Of a stretch of DNA of 64,000 nt, positions 1-10,620 are shown in pieces. The translations under genes and the position numbers were made by a program. The notes under the pieces are model-generated. The model was not told the DNA's origin and did not search any database. It saw only the letters and a list, made by a program, of their open reading frames with translations. Numbering within the stretch: the first letter of the stretch is position 1; the number at the start of each line of letters is the position of its first letter. The stretch lies in contig PUFA01000164.1 of NCBI GenBank assembly GCA_003508835.1, forward strand, positions 124,001 through 188,000. The letters run 5' to 3'. This DNA comes from Eonycteris spelaea (Eukaryota > Chordata > Mammalia > Chiroptera > Pteropodidae).

Positions 1-10
1 CCTGGTGAAA

Positions 11-19
11 CGCATGCGC
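11..19. promoter_or_regulatory. NRF1-type binding motif
   Basis: The palindrome CGCATGCGC matches the core of the NRF1 consensus (TGCGCATGCGC), apart from the outermost base. It lies about 370 bases upstream of the start codon in the CpG island. Binding is inferred from the motif only. Confidence 0.55.
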
Positions 20-92
20 TGTGCCTTGGGGTCCTTTTCCGATCTTTTCCACCGTCGCTCGGGGCGGTCTGGGGAAGGGGGTGTGGGCCGAG

Positions 93-116
93 AACTACAG
101 TTCCCAGCATCCTGCG
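93..116 (+). promoter_or_regulatory. ZNF143/STAF-type binding site
   Basis: The sequence AACTACAGTTCCCAGCATCC, followed by TGCG, closely matches the long ZNF143 (SBS) consensus ACTACAnnTCCCAGnATGC. Only the position before the final TGC departs. Such sites are common in mammalian CpG-island promoters, close to the start site. Confidence 0.75.
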
Positions 117-248
117 CGGTGCGGGGAGGGAAAGCCGGGATTGTGCGAAAGAGGCCGCGGAGGCTAGCGGGCCAAAGCTAGCTGCTCCTCCCAAAGCAGT
201 TTTGCACCTCTTTCCGCCGGCCGCGTCGGCGGCGTCGGCGCTCACGTA

Positions 249-256
249 GGGGCGGG
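249..256 (+). promoter_or_regulatory. GC box (SP/KLF-type)
   Basis: GGGGCGGG lies about 125 bases upstream of the start codon; a further GGGGCGG is at 61-67. These are common SP1-family motifs, and function is inferred from position. Confidence 0.45.
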
Positions 257-379
257 TCACGGCGACGCGAAGCGGTGCTGGGCGGGAAGGGAGGTCGTGG
301 CGGCTGCGGCGCGGACAGCAGCGCGGCGGCGGCCGTGGGGACAGCAGGCAGGGGTGCTATCAGTTAGGCCGTCGAGGAA

Positions 380-400
380 ATGGGAGACCCAGGGTCCGAG
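380..400 (+). CDS. ZNF451: ZNF451 coding exon 1 (start codon)
   Basis: The exon encodes MGDPGSE and ends at a consensus donor (GTGAGT at 401). The ATG has G at -3 and G at +4, a favourable initiation context. The heptapeptide is the known start of mammalian ZNF451. It leads in phase 0 into exon 2, where the next residues (ESVPPAGPEASEST) continue the family N-terminus. I chose this ATG because of the family match and the intact donor. The longer reading frames around 462-762 are not supported and are probably CpG-island artefacts. Confidence 0.9.
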
Positions 401-899
401 GTGAGTAGTGGCGCGTCGGGCCGTGGGTTCTCCCAGGCGGACCGCCAAGGTCTGAGGCCTGGTGCTCGGCAGCAGCCGCGGGGCGATGTCCGCAGCGTCT
501 CGAGCCGAGCCCAGCTTTGGGGGCCGGTGCGAGTCTGAGCGAGGAAGCGGCGGCAACAATAGCCGCCCGGCCGCCCCCGGCCCCCTGCACCAGCTCCGGA
601 ATAACGTGTTGCCGCTGCTCTGCCGGTGGGAGCGACATTTTGAGACAGGCTTGTTCTTTGTGGAGCTTGCATCCCTCCTCCTCCAGTTGCATTGGTACCT
701 TGTTTTCGTTGTCAGGTCCTACAGCCCACGTATGCAGACATAACCGGACTCCATCGAGTTGAGTTCTTAGTCGCGTTGCGTGGAATTAGGCTCAGTTAGG
801 TTTCCTTTAAAGCTCTTCCTTTTTCGTTCCTTTCGAGAAGATCTGCTGCTGCGAGTACGTGGCTGCATAGATAACCGTGTTTTGGCTTATTTTTTATAG
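401..899 (+). other. ZNF451: Intron 1
   Basis: The first 200 bases continue the CpG island, and the rest is ordinary intron. It begins GTGAGT and ends TTTTTATAG. I see no repeat or RNA gene in it. Confidence 0.8.
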
Positions 900-982
900 A
901 TGGTAGAATCTGTTCCTCCAGCTGGGCCCGAGGCATCTGAGTCCACACGGATGAAAACGAAGATGATATTCAGTTTGTTAGT
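900..982 (+). CDS. ZNF451: ZNF451 coding exon 2 (first SUMO-interacting motif), frameshifted
   Basis: The exon lies between TTTTTATAG and the donor GTAAGT at 983. It reads MVESVPPAGPEASEST, and then in the shifted frame DENEDDIQFVS, the acidic stretch and first SUMO-interacting motif of ZNF451. Its length is 83 bases; the family needs 84 (28 codons). One base is missing around 945-949, between the ACA codon and GAT GAA AAC. As written, translation shifts frame and stops at TAA in exon 3 after about 40 residues. The first codon is ATG where I recall ATA in human, giving Met. The exon identity is certain; whether the deletion is real is not. Confidence 0.88.
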
Positions 983-1680
983 GTAAGTAGCGATGACATT
1001 CGGTTTTTCCCAGAGTCAGAGACTGTGCGTGGTAAGCCATTATGTGACTATCTCACGTGTTCAGCAAATATGTATGCATGTCTGCTAGGTGCTAGACAGT
1101 GTGAGCATGGCATAGGATTAGGACATTTACCCAAAGAGGTCTCTGAGCAATTACAGTTAGCCATCAGGGACTGTGGCCTAAAGTACATGTCGTACAGTTA
1201 ATCTTACTCTTCTCATATGCCTTCATTTAGAACCATTTTATAATTAATCTACGCAAAGTTCTAAGCTTTTAAGACTGTTTTGAAGTGGGGTTAGAATATC
1301 TTCTAAAAGATGACACACGTGAGGGAGAAGGATGTAGAAAACAAGGATTGCAAAAACTTAAAACACGAGCATTGTGTAGCTTCATAAGGTGAAGGCAGAT
1401 AGCTTGAAGATGTCACTTATCTCTGAGGTCATGGTGTTACAACATAGTACAACAATTGATGTTCATAATGAAGATTCCTGCATCAGCAGGAACTTAATGT
1501 ATTTTCTGATTTTATTTCCTTTGAGACAGTCGTTTTCAAGCATTTGTATGTATAGGTTCCTGGGCCACACTCTGGACCTATTGAACCCGTTTGAAGGTGG
1601 GGCTTAGGAATCTTCATTTTGGAACAATGCAAGGGCGGACAAATATCCAAACCACACTTTATAAAGCATTGGTTTAGGAA

Positions 1681-1706
1681 AAAGGATGGTATGAAAGGAT
1701 GGTATG
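1681..1706. repeat. 13-base tandem duplication
   Basis: Two perfect adjacent copies of AAAGGATGGTATG. It is a minor local duplication in intron 2. Confidence 0.8.
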
Positions 1707-4700
1707 ATATATTTTGGGATGATTTTCACCCAAAACTGTTAAAGTATCACAAAGGCTCTGCTTAAAGTAGTATCTTAGCTAGAGAATATTTCTACTCTAA
1801 ACTATTCATGCTGTAGTTAGTTGAGGTTTGCTATTAGGGTATATAATTTTTTAATTTAATATAGTGTCTGATGTATATTTGCTTGTTGATTTGAGAGCAA
1901 CTTTGTAAAACTAGTTATTAAACAGTATCTTCTAGTGCTCCGGCATTAGGGCCTTTGTGGTGATCCATTGTTGTGTTTTAATCAGTTTGTTAATAGGAGT
2001 CTTTCACAAGATCATTTCTATGACTTTTTCCCCAATGCTAGTGCGTATGGTATTCTGTCCTTTTCATTTTAAACTTAAGGATTGGAGGAAGGGGTAGAAA
2101 AATTGTATCCTGCCACTTTATTCCCTGTGGACTGAAGTATGGTAACAGGATTCCGTGTCTCTTTAAGAGAGGTATTTCAGGTTCTTCTTGAATATTGATA
2201 TATTCGTGAATAGAGAATATTTATTTTGATATTTTCTGCAATAAAAGAATGACACACTTTTTTTCTGAGCTATGGGCCTTGCTCTAAAAGTCACAGACTC
2301 TACTAAAATAAGATTTGAAAAACATTTTTTTTGATACTTAATGGAATGAAGAATTATATTGTAGCTTGTGACTAATTAATGTAAGCTTGTATTAAATTGA
2401 AGTTTAAAAATAAATTTTGTTTCATTTTAAATGTAGAGATGTTATATCTTTGCATCGGAAATAAAAAATACAAAATTAATGTTTTGTGTATTCAATTTGA
2501 TACATCTTATATTTATCCTGTTTCCAGATACAGGTTCAAAGTTTTGATAGTTGCAAATAGGGAAATGAATTATATGTATTAAGTGCAATTACAGTACTAG
2601 AAGAAATCTATTTAAAAACATTCCCCTCTGCCTTTTTAGTGACAACACTTAAATGGCGGTAATAACCTTAATTCAATTTTAAAAGACATTTAGAGACAGA
2701 ATTTTCTGCTTTTCTGATTCAATCTTATACTTGACTCCTCCAGGTATTACTTATACAATAATGATAAATAGTTCTCTGCTTAAGAGTTCTTCAGAAATGA
2801 AAAAAAGCATTATGATGTCATTTCTTGATTTACTCTGGTTTGAATTTCTCAGTTCGCTGTTATTAATTTTCTCATCTTTAATCCACATGGTAGCACAGTC
2901 TCTGTGGTTTGCAAAATGTAGAATCTGAAGCTAAACATAGCATGCTGCAGGAACGGGATAATATAGATGTAGAAATGCAAAAATGACCTCTTTCATTTAA
3001 ATTTTATTGAATATAACAGTTCATAAGTGTATTGTTTGATTTTTGCAAAGCCACTACATCTGTGTAAACAATGATCAGATCAATCAATAAAATGTTACCA
3101 TAACAAAAACTTTTCATTTAGGTCTTTTTCTCTCATTTTCTGTTAAGTTTAATGATATGACTCTTTATTCAGCCATATCTTCATGTCTTTCTTTGAAACT
3201 GCAGATACTGTAATTTACTCCCAGAAAACTTTTAGCTAAGAGCTGACAACATGATTTTGCACAGTGCTACTCTGGATACAAAGGTATAAAAACTGCTGAG
3301 GCGATTTATCATAATCTTGAGAACAGCATATGAAATTCAGGTTTCAGCCAAGATTATTGGTATAATGTGGAATCATTAAACATGTACAAACAGTGAAGAA
3401 AATCAAGGTATATTTCAGAAATAACTTCAGGAGCACAAAAGTCAAGTGATAACTTTAGCTGCAATAGAAAAGGGTCATGGACAGAAAATTAGGGTATCTT
3501 TTGCCTGGGTGTCTTGAGACTGTACTTAGCTTAATAAAAATAATGTCAGAACCTATAATATGCAAAGTCGTGAATTAAATGGATTAATTGGAAATACACC
3601 CTACCCATAAGTATCAGTGCGGTAGATGAACTAGGAGATGAGAACTGTAAAAAGTTTTAGTAAAAAGTTCTTTTATAAAAGTACATGGTGCTATCAAAAA
3701 AAAAAAAAGATTTTTCAGCCTATTACTTTGGTTAGGTAGCATTTAGTATTTGTATATGTTTAAAAAATCATTTTGAGAAGAAATAAGGAAAGGCATCAAA
3801 ATTGGGAAAGCAGGATTTTGTGTAGTTCTGGACAATAAGAATTTTTTAAGTGAAAGGAGTAAGGATGGCCCAGATAGTATAGATCTAGAATTGTGTACTA
3901 AATTTGAACTTAAAGTAGGTAGTTGGGAACCATTTGAAATTTTTGAACTGGGCAGGACTGCAGAAGTAAACTATGTTCCTAACTTCTCTACGGGGGGTGG
4001 GTGGTGGTGGTTGGGACATGAATTATTAGGGTTTTAGATTTTATTTTTGCATTTGTGCCAAAGCCATATCCTTTGTTTTAGGCTAGAGTAAACTTTTTTT
4101 GAGGATGGGGGGCATGGTATACTATATCTTAGTGTATTAACATCACTTTTCAGTTAGTAAGTAATTGGTGTTTTGGTTTTATATTAGAATCAGTTTTCTA
4201 GTAACAGGAATGAAAGCTTTTTGTTTCATTAAATTTTTTTTTTTTAATTGTGAATCTTAATTGAACTATGTTCCTAATCTGTTTTGCTTGTGCCTGTGCT
4301 CCTGCCCCTAAATTGTGTGGCCTCGGAAGTACAGTCCTCTGGTTTTGATATGGGTACAGAGGAGGTGAGACTTGCTGCAGAGGTTTTCTAGTTGCTGGAT
4401 GGAGCACATTCAAACAGAATACCTTGTAAATAGAGGACCACGTGTATTTCTACTTGTTAAGGCTACAAGCAGTCATCATAAATATTACAAGAAATTATGT
4501 CTTCTTAATCTTTGTATTATAAACATTACTTCTTTTGAGGTGTTAACTTGGTTTTTGGTCAGTATTATGAATTATATGGAGTTGGGCATAATAGCAGGTA
4601 GTCTTTTTCTCTTATTGAAAATTATCTTTGAAACTTAGGTAGTAAGCATTGATTTAAAAATAGTCTGTGTATTTTGAACTACCTCAGAGTTGGATTGACC

Positions 4701-4759
4701 ACATAACCAATTATTTGTTTAGAGAACCAGTTGTACGTCACTTAGTTTTCTTGTTTGTT

Positions 4760-4870
4760 AAATACGATAATAGTAATAATTCAGTATCTCATCTTGTAAA
4801 GTTATTGTTGGGATTAAAAGAAATCATGTTCATGAAAAGTTTAGCACAATCCCTGCACAGGGCTCAGTGA
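4760..4870 (+). mobile_element. MIR-like SINE fragment
   Basis: The stretch has the MIR 3' pattern: TTGTTAAATA, counts of AATAAT, then TTATTGTTGGGATTAAA and a run ending AGCACAATCCCTGCACAGGGC. It is old and diverged; the limits are approximate. Confidence 0.45.
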
Positions 4871-5729
4871 CAAATGTTTTTGATTAGCAGTAAAATAAAT
4901 GGGATACTAAAATGTTTTGCTAGAAGTTTGGTAGAAGTTTTTCCTTAACCACTGTGGAAATTAGCTGAAGTGTGGAGTATTTGTTTATAAGTAATCTTTT
5001 CTTTTGTGATACTTCTCTTTGTTTTCACTCAGCCTCTGCCTTTTCGGTTGTCTCACATGCTTGTCATCATCCTCTGCCATTCTGTCACAACTCCGTAATC
5101 ATTTGTTGAGTAAATGACTCCTGATTTTTCTTACTTTTGGATTTTATATCCTAATTCTTTTTATTCTTAGTGTGAACAACATGAAGTCATTGTTTAATTC
5201 AAAAGTGGGTGCATATCAATCTAATGGTTAATTCCTATAGTAAATTTCTGATGGTCTTCTCTTACTTACTTTTACACCCCTGCCCCTTCTACTATTTCTG
5301 CATCTATGTTGTAATCCAATTTGTAACCATTTTCCTCATTCCATTTTTTCCTACCCATTCTACTTTTTGCTTTGTGGCCTGTTACCCTCTGTCACTCTCA
5401 TGATTTCTTTATTGTCTGTTCATGGAAGCTGTGCCCCTACATCTGTATTTCTGGTAACCTGGGGACTCTCTCGATGTGCTATTGTTATGGGCATGTAATA
5501 ACATTTCCTAATGCATATTTCTTGAACAGCTCAACCTCAGGTAATTATATGAATAGGAGAAGCTATTTTTATCTTCTCTACTTCCTTCTTAGATTGACTG
5601 TGTGATTTTGATAATACTAGTGGTAGGTTTTAGTCACTTGTTTATGCGATTAAAGTAGGTGATACATCTCTGTTGACCATACATTGGGGATTATCTGTCT
5701 CTCTTTTGCTTTTTTAAACTTCTATTTTT

Positions 5730-6980
5730 ATACCTCTGGCAAAAATCCCAATTACTTTATTCCATGATCTTTGCTCAGAAGTCAAGCTCTCTGGTTTTAT
5801 GTCAGTGGCTGGATCACTACTTGCCAGGACAGCAATTTTCTACTTGGGTTCTCCCCTAGTTGTAGCCTAGGGGGAGAAACAAACTATTTTTGAGACTGGT
5901 TCCTTCTTTCAGGAAGAGATCTTTAATTAGATCTTCGCTTCTGTCTCCTGACTCTAGGGTCTCTTTCTTTTAGTTTTTCTACTGAATTACTTTGGCTTGC
6001 CAACAGTCAGTTTTTTCTATCCTAAAAAAAAAAATCTTTCCTTCAGCCATCTTTTCCTGTGTTCTTTTCTCTCATTTTCAATATTTTAGATTTTAAAGAG
6101 TAATCTTTATTCATGTCTTTTATTACCTTATTTTATACTTAATTTTTTAGAGAATGACTTCAATGCTCACTACTTTCTTAAGTTGTGCTCTCGAAGGCAC
6201 TTTAAAATCTCCTTGTTGCCAAATTCAGTGGTATTTTTGGGGGGTGGGAGCACATTTAGCACTGATAACTTTCGTTGAGGTTTATTCTATCTTTATCTTC
6301 TTTGAATTTATGCATTCCTGGTTCTTCTCCAATCTCTGATTACCTACTTAGCTCTTCTTCCTGAATCCGAAAAATCCAACATTTCTTTAAGAGCCTCCTT
6401 GAATCTCTTCTTTCTCCTCTTAGCTTTCTTCCTTGGCAACATCATAATTTCAGTTTGAACCTAGAGTTAATAGTTTCCTGGAGGAGCCACTCCCAAATCT
6501 CTGTTCTCAGTTATGGTAATACATCCAGATTAGAGGCCTGCATTTCCAGCTTTCTGCCACATACCTCAGTGTACCACTGGCACATCAACTTATTAAAGAA
6601 TGTCAGCTTGCTGTTTTGGTATTCCAAATTTATATTAATGGTATTAATTAATGTCCTTTTAGTTGTCCAAGCTTGAAACCTTAGGGACCACTTCAACTTG
6701 TTATTGTTAGGATTTTGCTTTATAGCCAGTCAGCCCCGCTTCCTTCCCCAATCAGACCCATGTATTCTCTTGTATATGCACCACAATGATGTTCTTGGTA
6801 CCACCACTATTTTAGTTCTGCATTATTATGTGCCTGGACAGATTCATTATCCTGCTTTCCCCCATGCCCATACTTGTTTATGTGATTAATCTTCTTAAAG
6901 TACAGCTCTCATAATGTTATTCCATCTTAGTATTTATTGATTTCCTTTTGCCTGTAAAATAATATCCAGACTTTTAAGCT
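5730..6980 (-). mobile_element. Ancient LINE2-like fragment, antisense
   Basis: The + strand carries the C/T-rich text typical of the complement of LINE2: runs such as GGAGGAGCCACTCCCAAATC near 6480, then CTTCTTAAAGTACAGCTCTC at about 6890-6910, which resembles the LINE2 stretch with cttcctaaaacacagctctgatcatg. The copy is heavily diverged and has no usable reading frame. Short open frames here are not genes. Confidence 0.5.
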
Positions 6981-7474
6981 TAGCATTCAAGGCCTAGTCC
7001 ATGATGGAGTCAGTATGGCTGGAAAGAAAGGATGGAGAAGAATCAGGTATAATCTTTGACTTTAGAGGAGTGGAAGATAAACCAAGGCTTTTAATCAAAG
7101 AACTCTGTCCATGACTTTGAGCTTGGATATCTAACAAACCATTGACACCCATCCTGTTTGAAAAGAACTGGATCATAATATCTGTGTCCTTGTAGCCTAT
7201 TTCTATATTAATAAGCCTTTCTCCAAGAACTGATAGAGTCCTAATACTCTTACTGGGGTTTAGGCTCTTCCTGTTAGGTTTCATCATCATTTATTATTCA
7301 TGTACATACTCTGAATATTTTCCTCTTTTGTTTTTTTCTGATTATTTTCAGCCAGCTGTAAAGCTTCCTCTTCAGAATTCTTTTCAATCCTAACGAAAAA
7401 AACACGATGTTTTAAATGTTAGTTTAGTTTGAATAACTGTTTACAACTTGTTAATTTGCTCAATTCTTTCATAG

Positions 7475-7555
7475 GAAGGACCTTTAAGACCCGTTCTTGA
7501 ATACATTGATCTGGTCAGCAGTGATGATGAAGAACCTACCACCTCTCATAGTGAT
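7475..7555 (+). CDS. ZNF451: ZNF451 coding exon 3 (PLRP linker and second SIM)
   Basis: This 81-base exon (27 codons, phase 0 at both ends) encodes EGPLRPVLEYIDLVSSDDEE followed by PTTSHSD. In ZNF451 this region with the end of exon 2 forms the tandem SIM module. IQFVS is SIM1, PLRP is the linker and YIDLVSS with the acidic DDEE tail is SIM2. Published structural work shows that this module alone binds donor and back-side SUMO and drives SUMO-chain elongation with UBC9. All these residues are intact here. The donor GTAAGT can be joined either to the alternative terminal exon at 8940 or to exon 4 at 28937, and both are in phase 0. Confidence 0.95.
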
Positions 7556-8939
7556 GTAAGTACATTATGTTTGATTTGCATTTCTTTACTTCTGTCATTT
7601 AAGAGGCATTCTCTAAAGAGAGTTATCAAATCAATAATGGCAGTGTTTAGTGCTTTAGAGAATGGCCCACTTCTGTTTGGATGGGTCATAATAGGTAGTC
7701 CTCCAAGGAGTCCTTTGCCCAGAATGTCTTCTACCTCCAGTTTTGTTACTCTACTTTCAGTGAGGATGTGAAAGGATATTATGACACAGGAAAACTTCTA
7801 AGCCTTGGAGGTGATATCCAATAAAAGGGTAATGGAATAAAAACTGCAAACTTTTTGGCCCCTTGTGCCCTCCTCCTTTCCTTTCTCTCTTCAGGTGCCC
7901 TATAGAACTGGATCCTTTTCATCCAGAACCATGTGGCCACAGGATATTTGTTTTATCTTTGAAAAAAGGATATGTGAAAATCCTTTAGGAAATGGAATGT
8001 GGGGAAGGGTTATAGGTGGTAAATTACTTCAGTCGTCATTCCTTTTAACCTCCTGTGTCCCCCATGTTTGGAGTTTTCTCTCGTACCTGTGTTTTTTTTC
8101 GTTGTGGGTATGACCCTTAAACTAATACTTCCCTTACTTTGTGAACCACACTAGCTGAGCCCTTTAGTAGTCTTGTCTTTCATTTGTCTTAGCCCAAATT
8201 GCTATTAGTAGGCCATTTTCTTGATGGATTAGAGAACTCCTGACTCTTGTTCAAGGTGGCCAGAAAGCTTCTGGCTCTGTGGTACAGGGAATTGAGAATT
8301 AGGTTTGCAATTAAAATACCTAGGTTTTAGTCTCAGCCTTACTCTTTATTCTGTAACTTCAGATAAATGGCCTTTTAACCTTAGTTTCTTTAACAAATAA
8401 GAATAGTACCTACCTCACAGGGTTGTTGTGGGGATGAAATGAGGTAACATGTGTAAGCTCCTTGAAACCTACAAACCATAAAGTAAGGACTAAGTAACTG
8501 GAAAGTTTTGTTTTTCATGGAGAGTAAACAGAGGATTTTTAAAGGAGTTTAAAAGTGATTCTGCAATGGGGGACTTTTTGGGGGAAAAATATTTTTAAAT
8601 TTTTATCACCAATAGTTTCACCACCTCTTCTTGTCCTAGCATGGGACCAAGCAACAGGCTAGGATGGCACCACTTGAACTGGGCTTATTTCTACTCTCTC
8701 TTTTTCTTAGAGTACCAGATTAATGCCAATAGTTTGGGCCTTTGGGATAGTGAAGTGTGTGGATTTAATTTCTGTAATCCCCTTGCTGACCTATAGTGGA
8801 TTGCATCTTTCATTGTTAATTATAAGACTTTTAAAAATTGAATTCTACTTACTGGACATGCATCTCTGCACTTGAAAGTTAACATATTAAAAGCATTTTT
8901 TTTTCTTCCTTGGTTTTCTTGTTCATGTGGATAACCCAG
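7556..8939 (+). other. ZNF451: Intron between exon 3 and the alternative terminal exon
   Basis: It begins GTAAGT and ends in a pyrimidine-rich tract before AACCCAG. A MIR-like element lies at about 8270-8480. I see nothing else that I can name. Confidence 0.7.
8270..8480 (+). mobile_element. MIR SINE
   Basis: It shows the MIR order: TAGGTTTTAGTCTCAGCCTT, then GTAACTTCAGATAAATGGCC, then ACCTACCTCACAGGGTTGTT and GTGGGGATGAAATGAGG. Moderately diverged, sense to the gene. Confidence 0.75.
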
Positions 8940-10433
8940 AGAATGCCTGAGTCTAAGGTGCCATCCTCTGAGAATCATCGCCCAGAAATGTGCTCTAGCT
9001 GCAATGTTCCTCTTCCCATTGGAGACAGCAGCTCCTCCTCTGGGAGTTGCACCAGCAGTCCACAAAGGATAGTTTCTCAACCTCCTTCTGTTGAGAACCC
9101 ATTGGAGAACCAGAAAAATGATCAAAACAATTCAGATACTAAGATCTCTGAGACAGAGACACTTAAACCATCACAAAATTGTCAGACTCTGCCTTCATCT
9201 CCACCTGCGGTCGCCCAAGAATCTTTGGCCTCTTCAGAGGTCAAGGAGGATTTACCTCCAGAGTCTTCAGCTTCACAGCATGGACAGGATGCCATCCTCT
9301 ATCTCCAGACGCAAGTGGCTGAGATGTCCCGAGTGATACGTGATCTTCAGTCCAGGAGCTGCTTCAGATTTCATCATTCTAGGTCAGGTGAGAACAACTC
9401 AGTTCCTTGGGACATCTCCACTTCCAAGGAAGAAAATTTATCCACAGTTGAAGAAGAAGGTGAATGCAAATCCCCCTCAGCTGATGACAAAGGGCAGCCA
9501 ACTGATCCCAGTCAGTCTAGTTTCACAGGTCTTTTGAAGAGAATGGAACAAAGAGGTGTTATAAAGAGAGTAACATTACAATCTGAAGCAGAATCGTGTG
9601 ATGGGAAACCTGATTATGTGAACTCTAAGAAACGTTTGGTTCCTCCATTGCATCCTCTTCTGAGAATTGCCACCACTGAAGTTTTTAAAGACCCTGCTGA
9701 TTGCCATCCTTCTTCCTTCATGGGACACAGGGTATATCCTGTGGCCAAGGATACCTCTCCCTTTCAACCAAATCCACCAGCTGAGGGCCCCATTGTAGAA
9801 GCGTTAGAGCATAGCAAAAGAGGAAGTACAACATCTCCTCTAGATTCTACCTCAAAAGAAATGGAGGTCATGGGTTGTAGATTCTACCACGCAGCTTCCA
9901 TTGCAGCCCGAGCCGCTAGCTACATGGCCTATATGACTCAATATCAGCGTAAACTGTGGGAAGACATGGAAGATCTGGTCCACGACCCAGAATTTGATCG
10001 TGGAAAAGCAAGATGTATAATATCTGATGGTATGGATGCAGGCCTTTGGCAGCTTTGTACTACTAGGGACATAATGGACTCTGTAGTCAGAGTAATGGCA
10101 ATGGCAGTAGACTACAGAAGGCAAGCCTGGCTCCGACTTACATCTCTCACTAAAAAAACCCAGGAGAAGATCTCACACTTGCCCTTTGATGGTACTTCCC
10201 TCTTTGGACAAGATGTGAATGCTGTTGTTGCAGAAGAAAACAGTATAAAAGAAAATGACTATAAAGACCACAACAAATACTATAACCAACATCGATATTT
10301 TTATGGTCATGATCAGAAAGCACATTACCACAATAGAGGATACTCCAAAGGGGTTTGGTACAAACCCCGAAACCACCCCTACAGATATAGAAAAAAAGGA
10401 GACTCTCCAGAACGCCATGGGTACAAGAATTAA
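8940..10433 (+). CDS. ZNF451: ZNF451 alternative terminal exon with LAP2alpha-like domain (DIRS1-derived)
   Basis: An open frame of 497 codons follows the acceptor ATAACCCAG and joins exon 3 in phase 0. It starts RMPESKVPSSEN. The first 190 residues are Ser/Glu/Pro-rich and disordered, with a short coiled-coil-like stretch (QTQVAEMSRVIRDLQSR). The core from GLLKRMEQRGVIKRV (about 9526) to about 10230 is helical, with YHAASIAARAASYMAYM and WQLCTTRDIMDSVVRVMAMA; it resembles the C-terminal domain of LAP2alpha (TMPO). The tail is rich in Tyr, His and basic residues, as in Gag-like proteins. Published work derives this exon and that of TMPO from a DIRS1-like retrotransposon. The isoform (ZNF451-3) keeps the SUMO module and lacks fingers. 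Unlike the finger exons, this frame is unbroken. Confidence 0.9.
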   Translation, partial: RMPESKVPSSENHRPEMCSSCNVPLPIGDSSSSSGSCTSSPQRIVSQPPSVENPLENQKNDQNNSDTKISETETLKPSQNCQTLPSSPPAVAQESLASSEVKEDLPPESSASQHGQDAILYLQTQVAEMSRVIRDLQSRSCFRFHHSRSGENNSVPWDISTSKEENLSTVEEEGECKSPSADDKGQPTDPSQSSFTGLLKRMEQRGVIKRVTLQSEAESCDGKPDYVNSKKRLVPPLHPLLRIATTEVFKDPADCHPSSFMGHRVYPVAKDTSPFQPNPPAEGPIVEALEHSKRGSTTSPLDSTSKEMEVMGCRFYHAASIAARAASYMAYMTQYQRKLWEDMEDLVHDPEFDRGKARCIISDGMDAGLWQLCTTRDIMDSVVRVMAMAVDYRRQAWLRLTSLTKKTQEKISHLPFDGTSLFGQDVNAVVAEENSIKENDYKDHNKYYNQHRYFYGHDQKAHYHNRGYSKGVWYKPRNHPYRYRKKGDSPERHGYKN

Positions 10434-10620
10434 TAGCCTATTTTGTTCAGCAGTATAGCCATCCAACATCCTACATACTTTACTTTTCCTCCTGATTTAA
10501 ACAGGATCTGCAGGTTGGAGGTCACCTCAGAAACAACATATGTCGAATTGCCACAGCTTACATTTGAATTCTCGTCTTTTGGAATGAAGTGTGTGTAATA
10601 AAGAGAATCATGCTTATTGG
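10434..10620 (+). other. ZNF451: Probable 3' UTR of the short isoform
   Basis: The stop codon TAA at 10431-10433 is followed by a candidate poly(A) signal AATAAA at 10597-10602. Another AATAAA lies near 11489. Which one is used cannot be told from sequence. Confidence 0.5.

Larger units (their letters stand above)
1..620 (+). promoter_or_regulatory. ZNF451: CpG-island promoter and 5' UTR of ZNF451
   Basis: This stretch is very GC- and CpG-rich, unlike the AT-rich remainder of the window. It surrounds the start codon at 380. It contains an NRF1-type palindrome, a ZNF143/STAF-type motif and GC boxes, and I see no TATA box. This is typical of a housekeeping promoter with dispersed starts. The exact transcription start cannot be read from sequence; the region from about 150 to 379 is the probable 5' UTR. 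GC content falls off inside intron 1 after about 620. Confidence 0.85.
983..7474 (+). other. ZNF451: Intron 2
   Basis: About 6.5 kb of AT-rich intron begins GTAAGT and ends TTTCATAG. It contains a short tandem duplication of a 13-base unit at 1681-1706, a MIR-like fragment near 4760-4870 and an antisense LINE2-like block around 5730-6980. I see no conserved exon or RNA gene in the remainder. Confidence 0.75.

Noticed and set aside
462..762. Open frames of 81-93 codons in the CpG island (both strands)
   Set aside because: GC-rich sequence lacks stop codons by chance. They do not match any family and overlap the promoter, exon 1 and intron 1.
8820..9125. Minus-strand open frame over the alternative exon
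   Set aside because: It is the shadow of the LAP2alpha-like exon on the other strand; it has no recognisable domain.
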